From NCBI GenBank assembly GCA_910585935.1, contig CAJUHN010000287.1:1-5042 (forward strand): DNA of 5,042 nucleotides, in the 5' to 3' direction. Made by a program: the position numbers and the translations under genes. Shown here one piece after another: positions 1 to 5,028 of the stretch. The stretch's first letter is position 1. Each line of letters opens with the position of its first letter. A model generated the notes under the pieces. It made no database searches. It was not told the origin of the DNA and saw nothing but the letters and a program-made list of their open reading frames with translations. This DNA comes from an uncultured Lachnospiraceae bacterium. Its GTDB lineage: Bacteria; Bacillota; Clostridia; Lachnospirales; Lachnospiraceae.

Positions 1-78
1 TAAATTCGCAACCCTTATCAGGGCTGCTTATTAAGTACCAACGTCTTCCAAGGGGCTTCTTTTGGAATACTTCCTTGC
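1..78 (-). repeat. Structured intergenic repeat, copy A (left half only, reverse orientation)
   Basis: Positions 1-69 match the reverse complement of 911-979 (copy B) at 66 of 69 bases; the differences are at 15, 29 and 37. Read on the - strand, the copy runs from its outer arm (65-78) through the core and the apical hairpin to position 1, so its right arm lies outside the window. The outer arm differs from copy B: 65-78 is the exact reverse complement of 5029-5042 (copy C), whereas copy B has a different four-base block there. No start codon or reading frame is conserved, so this is a non-coding element. Similar short palindromic elements are common between genes in clostridial genomes; I cannot name the family. 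Confidence 0.85.
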
Positions 79-236
79 TGCCGCTCGTTTTTGTAATGGG
101 CTAGTTTGCGTGGTGATGTGATAAAGGTTATCGAGATAGGTTAGTTTGTGAAGTGTTTGTTTTTTGTTATGAGTGGATAATTTTATTGATTTTGGGTGAT
201 GAATAAGTTGATAAAAAAGAAATAATAGGAGTGATT

Positions 237-824
237 ATGGTAATAAAAAGTGTAAATTTAGAAACAGTGTGTGGTGTGACAAGTAAGCTGCCACTTAATA
301 TGAAGCCAGAAATAGCATTTGCGGGAAAATCTAATGTAGGAAAATCTTCTCTGTTAAATGTTTTAATCAATCGTAAGTCTTATGCTAGGACTTCCGCTCA
401 GCCGGGAAAAACGCAGACAATTAATTTTTATAATGTAAATGATGCTTTATATTATGTGGATTTACCGGGATATGGTTATGCGAAAGTTTCCCAGACGGAG
501 CGGGAAAAATGGGGGAAGATGATTGAGAAGTATTTAAAAGTTTCTAAACAGCTTAGAGCAATATTTCTATTAATTGATATTCGACATGCTCCATCTGCGA
601 ATGATAAGTTGATGTATGAATGGATATTAGGGAATGGGTTTCATCCTATTATTATTGCGACGAAATTAGATAAGATCAATAAAAGTCAGATAAATAAGCA
701 TATAAAAGAAATCTTAGACACTTTAGAAGCAGAAAAGGATACTATCATTATTCCATTTTCAGCAGAAACAAAGCAAGGAAAAGAGGAAATTTTGACGTTA
801 ATAGAAGAAATTATACAAGACTAA
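237..824 (+). CDS. ysxC: Ribosome biogenesis GTP-binding protein EngB (YsxC/YihA)
   Basis: This is a 195-residue P-loop GTPase of the TrmE-Era-EngA-EngB family. In Bacillus its homologue is needed for late assembly of the 50S ribosomal subunit. All G motifs are intact: G1 GKSNVGKS at residues 30-37, G2 within GKTQTIN at 57-63, G3 DLPG at 75-78, G4 TKLD at 142-145 and G5 SAE at 175-177. The length is normal for the family, which is little more than a G domain. I chose ATG 237 because AGGAG at 227-231 sits 5 nt upstream of it; GTG 231 is in frame but overlaps that Shine-Dalgarno site. In many Firmicutes lon lies just upstream, and that gene would be outside this window. Inverted copies of one repeat flank the gene on both sides. 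No convincing promoter is visible in 84-226, so it may be transcribed from upstream. Confidence 0.97.
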   Translation: MVIKSVNLETVCGVTSKLPLNMKPEIAFAGKSNVGKSSLLNVLINRKSYARTSAQPGKTQTINFYNVNDALYYVDLPGYGYAKVSQTEREKWGKMIEKYLKVSKQLRAIFLLIDIRHAPSANDKLMYEWILGNGFHPIIIATKLDKINKSQINKHIKEILDTLEAEKDTIIIPFSAETKQGKEEILTLIEEIIQD

Positions 825-895
825 AGGATTTAGAAATAAATGAAAAAGTTGGAGAAAATAAGACAAATATTTTTCCTAGAATAGTCAACAAACTA

Positions 896-1042
896 GCAAA
901 GGCAAGAACCTATTCCAAAAGAAGCCCCTTGGAAGACGTTGGCACTTAATGAGCAGCCCTGATAGGGGTTGCGAATTTAGTGTCCATTACGTCTGGAACG
1001 GAGCGGGAGCGCGGCTTCGTTGGAATAGGTTCTTGCCTTTGC
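896..1042 (+). repeat. Structured intergenic repeat, copy B (complete, 147 bp, folds as one long hairpin)
   Basis: The ends are a perfect 23-bp inverted repeat (896-918 with 1020-1042). The fold continues inward through 921-926/1013-1018, 934-939/989-994, 941-946/979-985 (one bulged base) and a capping hairpin 953-959/966-972 with loop 960-965. Positions 951-952 face 973-974 as G-A and A-G, which could be tandem sheared G-A pairs. Region 999-1012 (GGAGCGGGAGCGC-like) stays largely unpaired. A 69-base stretch (911-979) recurs as copy A with 96% identity. The element starts 72 nt after the engB stop. It could be a MITE- or REP-like mobile repeat or a processed structured RNA. It is a poor candidate for an ordinary terminator because no T-run follows 1042. 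No clear target-site duplication is seen. Confidence 0.88.
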
Positions 1043-1130
1043 GATCCTATGGAGATACTGAGCAATTAAAAAAGATGAGATAGAATATGGGATTTAAAAT
1101 AATATGGTTATAATCCTATAAAACTAACGA

Positions 1131-1159
1131 TTGCCATAATATAAATTTCTTGTTATAAT
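1131..1159 (+). promoter_or_regulatory. Sigma-A promoter for the mgtE leader transcript
   Basis: The -35 box TTGCCA (1131-1136) and the perfect -10 box TATAAT (1154-1159) are separated by exactly 17 bp in an AT-rich setting. Transcription would begin near 1166, giving mgtE an untranslated leader of about 340 nt. This is the best promoter match in the window. It lies downstream of repeat copy B, so mgtE is transcriptionally independent of engB. Confidence 0.75.
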
Positions 1160-1187
1160 CTATTTATATGTGAAATATTGATGCCTA

Positions 1188-1349
1188 GCCTCATCAGGAG
1201 AAGAATTATTAGAGAATGAGGTAAGTGTGTAATGAAATGGATTTAGCATAATAGCTTTGATAAAGATGGAAAGAGAGAGGAAGGTGAGAGAATGGAATCT
1301 GGAAGTGATAAGCAAAACGTAGAGGCAGACCCGTGTTCATTCTCTTGCC
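1188..1349 (+). promoter_or_regulatory. Candidate regulatory RNA in the mgtE leader with mutually exclusive helices
   Basis: Three helices compete for the same bases. Helix P1 pairs 1188-1194 with 1216-1222 (7 bp, one G-U). Helix P2 pairs 1211-1220 with 1336-1345 (10 bp, one G-U). Helix P3 pairs 1283-1296 with 1336-1349 (14 continuous bp, three G-U) and buries the Shine-Dalgarno and ATG of the upstream ORF at 1292. P1 and P2 share 1216-1220; P2 and P3 share 1336-1345. The competing strands 1211-1218 and 1287-1294 have the same eight bases. Such an arrangement is typical of leaders that switch between states. Placement before mgtE suggests Mg2+ control, but the M-box signature is not seen. Pairings were found by eye, without an energy calculation. 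Confidence 0.45.
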
Positions 1350-1426
1350 ATGCCTGTTTTGGAATAGATAGAGAAGAAATATCTCTGCATAGAAAGGATA
1401 TGCAGAAACTTTTTTGTGGTTTTTGA
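1292..1426 (+). CDS. Small cysteine-containing upstream ORF (44 aa) in the mgtE leader; possible leader peptide
   Basis: An ATG at 1292 follows a purine-rich Shine-Dalgarno (AGGTG at 1282-1286, 5 nt spacing, preceded by GAGAGGA) and opens 44 codons ending in TGA at 1424-1426. The peptide has four cysteines: C15, C19 and C22 form CSFSCHAC (C-x3-C-x2-C), and C42 lies near the end. Acidic stretches EADP (11-14) and DREE (26-29) are present. It has no signal peptide or membrane segment. I do not recognise it as a known family. Its stop is 78 nt before the mgtE ATG, and codons 31-38 coincide with a terminator-like hairpin, so its translation could control read-through into mgtE. Salmonella mgtA and mgtCBR leaders use small ORFs in a comparable way, but no sequence relation is claimed. 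It could also be a chance ORF. Confidence 0.45.
   Translation: MESGSDKQNVEADPCSFSCHACFGIDREEISLHRKDMQKLFCGF
1384..1415 (+). terminator. Terminator-like hairpin (possible attenuator) in the mgtE leader
   Basis: A perfect 8-bp stem (1384-1391 with 1399-1406) and 7-nt loop are followed by AAC and six Ts (1410-1415), then a second T-run at 1420-1424. The stem has only three G-C pairs and the T-tract starts 3 nt after it, so intrinsic termination would be modest. It lies about 90 nt before the mgtE start and inside the small upstream ORF, so translating ribosomes would disrupt it. That position is what would be expected of an attenuator rather than an end-of-operon terminator. Confidence 0.4.
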
Positions 1427-1457
1427 CGAAAAGGCTAGGGATAAAGGCTTTATGTTT

Positions 1458-1500
1458 TGCTCTTTGGATATACTAATAATAGGAGTACAAAAGGAGAGCA
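1458..1500 (+). promoter_or_regulatory. Hairpin occluding the mgtE ribosome binding site
   Basis: Positions 1458-1465 pair with 1493-1500 (six Watson-Crick pairs plus two G-U), burying most of the mgtE Shine-Dalgarno AAGGAG (1491-1496). The loop is 27 nt, so stability alone is moderate. It could add a translational layer of control to mgtE beneath the upstream attenuator candidate. Confidence 0.35.
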
Positions 1501-1504
1501 TAAG

Positions 1505-2836
1505 ATGACAGAAAAGATGATTTTAGAACTGATAGAAAAAAGAAATTTCAAAGAAATAAAAGAAATTTTAAATGATATGAATGAAGTGGATATCGCACAA
1601 TTTTTAGAAGAATTGCCAGAGCGGGAGATGATTTTAGTATTTCGACTGATGAAAAAAGAAGAGGCGGCAGAAACATTCACTCATTTGGACGCTAAATTTC
1701 AGAAACTACTGATAGAGGCATTTACAGAGAGAGAGTTAAAAGATGTATTAGATGAATTATATTTGGATGATACGGCTGATTTATTGGAAGAAATGCCAGC
1801 AAATGTGGTAGAGAGAATTTTATTGAATACAGATTCTCAAAAGAGATCTATGTTAAATACATTGTTAAATTACCCAAAGGATAGTGTCGGCAGCATTATG
1901 ACAGTGGAATATGTGGATTTTAAAAAGACTATGACAGTCAATGAGGCCATTAAAAAGTTAAAAAGGGTAGGAATTGACAGTGAAACTATTTATACTTGTT
2001 ATGTAATTGAGGGAAAGAAGCTGATAGGTACAGTTTCAGCGAAGGATCTTTTGATATCAGATGATGAGAAGACAATGGAAGAAATTATGGAGTCTCATGT
2101 TATCAGTGTGACTACAACAGATGATAAGGAAGAAGCAGCAAAATTAATTGGAAAGTATGGGTTGTTAGCCCTGCCTGTGGTGGATAGAGAAAATTGTATT
2201 GTGGGTATTGTGACGGTAGATGATGCGATGGAAGTAATGGAAGATGAAACAACAGAGGATATCAGCAGAATGATGGCGGTCAGTCCAAGTGATGATACGT
2301 ATTTTGGGACAAGTGTATTTCAGCACGCGAAAAACCGTATTGTTTGGTTATTGATTTTAATGCTTTCTGCTACATTTACAGGTATGATTATCACTCATTA
2401 TGAAGAGGCTTTTTCTGCTGTGCCTATTTTAGTATCTTTTATTCCTATGCTCATGGATACAGGAGGAAATTGTGGCTCACAGAGTTCTACTTTGATCATT
2501 CGTGGTTTAGCAGTAGATGAAATTGGATTTAAAGATTTTTTCCGGGTCTTATTCAAAGAATTTCGTATTTCGTTGATAGTGAGTGTAGTATTAGCGATTG
2601 TAAATGCAATTCGCATTATGGTTATGTATCAAAATATACAATTATCGGTTTTAATTGGCTTATCTTTGATTTCTACTGTTATCATGGCAAAAATGATAGG
2701 GTGTATGCTTCCTTTATTGGCTAAAAAGTGTGGATTAGACCCAGCGATTATGGCAGCGCCTCTGATCACTACATTGGTTGATACAGGGTCTATTTTAGTA
2801 TATTTTTCTATTGCTACAAGATTATTTCAGATATGA
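1505..2836 (+). CDS. mgtE: Magnesium transporter MgtE
   Basis: This 443-residue protein is a Mg2+-gated Mg2+ channel of the inner membrane with the full MgtE layout. A charged helical N domain spans about 1-127, two CBS domains span about 128-187 and 190-248 (ending in GTVSAKDLL and GIVTVDDAM), then a linking helix and a membrane domain from about 278. The family signature PMLMDTGGNCGSQ starts at P314, with G320, G321 and N322 in the pore region. D426 in TTLVDTGS of the last helix corresponds to the conserved pore aspartate of family members such as Thermus MgtE. The usual five helices fit hydrophobic stretches at roughly 278-297, 304-330, 350-373, 382-405 and 417-440. I chose ATG 1505 because AAGGAG (1491-1496) lies 8 nt upstream; an in-frame ATG at 1457 lacks a site and would place the leader inside the protein. 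The long leader suggests RNA-level control. Confidence 0.97.
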   Translation: MTEKMILELIEKRNFKEIKEILNDMNEVDIAQFLEELPEREMILVFRLMKKEEAAETFTHLDAKFQKLLIEAFTERELKDVLDELYLDDTADLLEEMPANVVERILLNTDSQKRSMLNTLLNYPKDSVGSIMTVEYVDFKKTMTVNEAIKKLKRVGIDSETIYTCYVIEGKKLIGTVSAKDLLISDDEKTMEEIMESHVISVTTTDDKEEAAKLIGKYGLLALPVVDRENCIVGIVTVDDAMEVMEDETTEDISRMMAVSPSDDTYFGTSVFQHAKNRIVWLLILMLSATFTGMIITHYEEAFSAVPILVSFIPMLMDTGGNCGSQSSTLIIRGLAVDEIGFKDFFRVLFKEFRISLIVSVVLAIVNAIRIMVMYQNIQLSVLIGLSLISTVIMAKMIGCMLPLLAKKCGLDPAIMAAPLITTLVDTGSILVYFSIATRLFQI

Positions 2837-2926
2837 AAGGGAAAATATAATTAGGAATATGTTTTGGGTTAGATGAGGGAATGGAAATGAGAAAAGAAAA
2901 ATATAGAGTGTGAGGAGAATGTGGTG

Positions 2927-3799
2927 ATGAAACAAGTTGGAATTGTAACAGACAGTAATAGTGGTATTACTCAAGAACAGGGAAAAGAATTAGGAATTGC
3001 TGTACTTCCTATGCCTTTTTTTATTAATGATAAGTTATATTATGAGGGAATTACACTTTCCCAGCAGGAATTTTATCAGAGATTGGAAAAAGAAGGGGAA
3101 ATTTCTACTTCTCAGCCTTCCCCTGCTGATGTGACAGGATTATGGGACGAGTTGTTAGAAAAATATGATGAAATTGTGCATATTCCGATGTCAAGTGGGT
3201 TGAGCAGTTCTTGTCATACTGCAGCTATGTTGGCACAGGATTATGAGGGGAAAGTGTTTGTGGTGGATAATCAGAGGGTTTCTGTTACACAGAGGCAGTC
3301 TGTATTAGATGCGTTATCATTAGTGAAACTGGGGAAGACAGGAGAGGAAATTAAGGAGATTTTAGAGGAGAATAAAAAAGAATCGAGTATTTATATCACA
3401 TTAGAAACACTGAAATATTTAAAGAAAGGCGGTAGAATCACACCAGCGGCAGCAACGCTTGGAACGATATTGAATATTAAGCCTGTTCTTCAGATTCAAG
3501 GAGATAAATTGGATGCTTATGCAAAGACAAGGGGAAAGAAACAAGCGAAGAAAATTATGATAGAAGCGATGAAAAAAGATTTTAGCACGAGATTCGCTCC
3601 AGATAATACGCCAGATAAAATGCATTTGGAAGCGGCCTATGCAGGAAATAAAGAGGAAGCTGAGATTTGGCTGAAAGAATTACAAGAAGCATTTCCGGGA
3701 TTTGAAATTCATATAGATCCGCTTTCTCTGAGTGTAGCGTGTCATATTGGGGCGGGAGCATTAGCAATCGCATGTTCTAGAAAATTGCCAATGTTATAA
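2927..3799 (+). CDS. DegV family protein (FakB-type fatty-acid-binding protein)
   Basis: This 290-residue soluble protein has the two-domain DegV fold. Family members bind a fatty acid and, as FakB, present it to the kinase FakA to make acyl-phosphate for phospholipid synthesis. Visible hallmarks are the opening VGIVTDSNSGI, the STSQPSP motif around residues 62-68, SSGLSSS near 90-96, VVDNQRVS near 110-117, YLKKGGRI near 163-170 with a following KPVLQI, and the C-terminal SVACHIGAGALAI. The serine/threonine and histidine motifs that contact the fatty-acid carboxylate are therefore present. ATG 2927 is preferred (AGGAG at 2913-2917, 9 nt spacing, and it gives the usual short N-terminus); GTG 2924 and GTG 2921 are in frame and possible. 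It follows mgtE by 90 nt with no terminator between, suggesting cotranscription. A lone TATAAT at 2846-2851 has no matching -35 box. No FakA gene is in the window. Confidence 0.95.
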   Translation: MKQVGIVTDSNSGITQEQGKELGIAVLPMPFFINDKLYYEGITLSQQEFYQRLEKEGEISTSQPSPADVTGLWDELLEKYDEIVHIPMSSGLSSSCHTAAMLAQDYEGKVFVVDNQRVSVTQRQSVLDALSLVKLGKTGEEIKEILEENKKESSIYITLETLKYLKKGGRITPAAATLGTILNIKPVLQIQGDKLDAYAKTRGKKQAKKIMIEAMKKDFSTRFAPDNTPDKMHLEAAYAGNKEEAEIWLKELQEAFPGFEIHIDPLSLSVACHIGAGALAIACSRKLPML

Positions 3800-3856
3800 A
3801 AAATAGTAGAATAAGCTACTCATCACACTGCAAAAAATGAATAGAAGAAGCACTGA

Positions 3857-3896
3857 AAAGCTGTATAAACACTATGTTTTACGGCTTTACTTCTTT
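3857..3896 (+). terminator. Probable terminator after the mgtE-degV unit
   Basis: Positions 3857-3871 pair with 3875-3888 as a 14-bp stem with a single bulged T (3866), one G-U pair and a 3-nt loop, followed by the T-rich stretch ACTTCTTTC. A further six pairs are possible between 3845-3850 and 3890-3895 across an internal loop. It sits 57 nt after the degV stop, where an end-of-operon terminator is expected. The tail is interrupted by A and C, so termination strength is uncertain. Confidence 0.45.
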
Positions 3897-3992
3897 CATA
3901 TCTATAAGTTCTTTTTTTAATCTGGTAATTTCTTTTGCTTTATCGCTGGAATAATTGCCTGAGCCTCTGACGATATGAAATAACAAAATCGT
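3879..3992 (-). pseudogene. Possible remnant of an IS3-type OrfA transposase C-terminus
   Basis: On the - strand, 37 codons are open between an in-frame TGA (3993-3995) and the stop TAA (3879-3881), with no usable start. The residues around positions 11-33 (GNYSSDKAKEITRLKKELIDMKE) have the pattern of the end of an IS3-family OrfA, where a lysine- and glutamate-rich leucine-zipper helix starts after the helix-turn-helix region. The expected continuation (E-x-ILKKA) is lost after MKE, and the fragment ends in VKP-stop. This is recognition by eye of a short low-complexity helix, so chance similarity is possible. The rest of the gap at 3800-4191 has no intact gene. Confidence 0.35.
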
Positions 3993-4015
3993 TCACTTTT
4001 CATTTGTACTTTTTC

Positions 4016-4044
4016 TTGTTATGAATATTCATCTGAGTTTATAT
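4016..4044 (+). promoter_or_regulatory. Weak candidate promoter upstream of the deacetylase gene
   Basis: TTGTTA (4016-4021) and TTATAT (4039-4044) are spaced by 17 bp. A second candidate is TATACT (4113-4118) with CTGCAA (4089-4094) at 18 bp. Neither is close to consensus. If the gene is sporulation-controlled, a different sigma factor would be expected and I could not identify such a promoter with confidence. Confidence 0.25.
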
Positions 4045-4051
4045 TTATTTA

Positions 4052-4082
4052 TGAGATAAAATGTTTATTGAGTGAGATAAAA
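4052..4082 (+). repeat. Two identical 10-bp direct repeats, 21 bp apart
   Basis: TGAGATAAAA occurs at 4052-4061 and again at 4073-4082. The 21-bp start-to-start distance is two helical turns, putting both copies on the same face of DNA. They lie 110-140 bp upstream of the deacetylase start and could be tandem binding sites for a regulator. The region is very AT-rich, which makes coincidence easier. Confidence 0.45.
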
Positions 4083-4112
4083 GAAAATCTGCAATACCAT
4101 AATTTTAAAAGA

Positions 4113-4164
4113 TATACTATATTTGGAAAGGACACATATTTTTTTCTTTTCCGAATATAGTATA
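4113..4164 (+). promoter_or_regulatory. Long dyad just upstream of the deacetylase ribosome binding site
   Basis: Positions 4113-4129 pair with 4148-4164 over 17 continuous pairs with a single T-G mismatch-wobble (4124/4153), around an 18-nt T-rich loop. The dyad ends 12 nt before the Shine-Dalgarno (4177-4184). It is not followed by a T-tract, so it is unlikely to be a terminator on the + strand. It could be a 5' stabilising hairpin, an operator, or the footprint of a small palindromic insertion. Its left arm overlaps the weak -10-like TATACT. Confidence 0.6.
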
Positions 4165-4191
4165 AGATAATATAAAGGTGGGGGAAATAAA

Positions 4192-4968
4192 ATGTTAAAA
4201 AACATTGTAACTTTTCTTTCTGGACATAAATATATTGTGGGTATTTCTTTTTTATTGATAGCAGCTTATCTTGTTTTTATAAATCCTGATAGTATTTCAG
4301 TAGGGAATAATTCTATAGGAAATCGGGAACTTCCTATTTATTCTGTAGACACTCCTCAAAAAAAAGTAGCACTTTCTTTTGACGCTGCTTGGGGAAATGA
4401 AAATACACAAGTACTTCTTTCTATTTTAGATAAATACCAGTTACATGCTACATTTTTTATGACAGGAAGCTGGGTTGAAACTTATCCAGATGATGTGAAA
4501 GCTATCTCTTTAGCAGGGCATGATTTAGGCAATCATAGCCAAAATCATAAAGAAATGAGCAAATTAACGACTTCAGAAATACAAGAAGAACTTATGAAAG
4601 TACATAATAAAGTGAAAGAATTGACAGGAATAGAGATGGAATTATTTCGCCCTCCTTATGGAGATTATAATAATAATTTAATAAAAACAGTTTCTAATCT
4701 TAATTATGTTAGTATCCAGTGGTCTGTGGACAGCTTAGATTGGAAAGATTATGGCACAGAAAGCATCATAAAAACAGTTTTAGAGAATAAAGATTTAGAA
4801 AATGGAGCTATTATTTTAATGCATTTAGGGGCAAAATACACACCACAAGCATTAGAAACTATTATAATTGAATTACAGAAATCAGGATATGAAATCGTGC
4901 CAATATCGAAATTAATTTATAAAGAAAATTTTTATATAGATCAAAGAGGAAGACAGTATAAAAAATAA
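4192..4968 (+). CDS. PdaB-like polysaccharide deacetylase, membrane-anchored
   Basis: This 258-residue protein has a short basic N-terminus, one membrane segment at about 14-31 (an uncleaved anchor) and an extracellular NodB-type deacetylase domain from about 55. Conserved motifs are FDAAWG (D64 as the putative catalytic base), HSQNH (metal ligands H115 and H119), RPPYG (153-157), DSLDW (180-184) and LMH with H211. Classical family members have a second aspartate after D64 that binds metal; here it is A65, as in the PdaB-type subfamily, which is linked to spore formation in Bacillus. The likely substrate is cell-wall or spore peptidoglycan, though activity is uncertain without that ligand. 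The start is secure: GGTGGGGG (4177-4184) sits 7 nt before ATG. It appears to be a single-gene unit, separated from degV by 392 bases. A plain chitin- or xylan-deacetylase role is less likely given the motif pattern. Confidence 0.94.
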   Translation: MLKNIVTFLSGHKYIVGISFLLIAAYLVFINPDSISVGNNSIGNRELPIYSVDTPQKKVALSFDAAWGNENTQVLLSILDKYQLHATFFMTGSWVETYPDDVKAISLAGHDLGNHSQNHKEMSKLTTSEIQEELMKVHNKVKELTGIEMELFRPPYGDYNNNLIKTVSNLNYVSIQWSVDSLDWKDYGTESIIKTVLENKDLENGAIILMHLGAKYTPQALETIIIELQKSGYEIVPISKLIYKENFYIDQRGRQYKK

Positions 4969-5028
4969 TATTGTATTTTGAAAAGTTACCGAATAGGTGA
5001 TTGCAAAAGTCAAAAATGGGACGCTACG

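Noticed and set aside
186..214. Promoter for engB (TTGATT / TGATAA, 17-bp spacing)
   Set aside because: The -10 box is poor and transcription would start almost at the Shine-Dalgarno; TTGTGA (146-151) with TATGAG (168-173) is equally weak.
231..236. GTG at 231 as the engB start
   Set aside because: It overlaps the AGGAG Shine-Dalgarno (227-231), which is correctly spaced for ATG 237.
896..1042. Repeat copy B as the engB intrinsic terminator
   Set aside because: No T-tract follows the stem in the + direction, and the element is far longer than a normal terminator.
1232..1246. Four-codon leader peptide (MKWI) after GAGGT at 1218-1222
   Set aside because: It is too short to distinguish from chance, and the spacing of 9 nt is only acceptable.
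1160..1290. M-box (ykoK) Mg2+ riboswitch upstream of mgtE
   Set aside because: The conserved M-box blocks (such as the GUUAGGUGAGGCUCC-type start and the GUCGAAAGACGCCAA-like core) are not recognisable; AGGTAAGTG near 1220 is only a partial likeness.
1457..1504. N-terminal extension of MgtE from ATG 1457
   Set aside because: It has no ribosome binding site, and the 16 extra residues would include the real Shine-Dalgarno of ATG 1505.
3419..3773. Minus-strand reading frames inside degV
   Set aside because: They are antisense shadows of a well-supported gene, without ribosome binding sites or recognisable domains; the same holds for those opposite engB and mgtE.
4990..5003. Degenerate extra arm of the intergenic repeat
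   Set aside because: GAATAGGTGATTG resembles the copy B right arm at 11 of 13 bases, but no core sequence accompanies it, so it may be chance.
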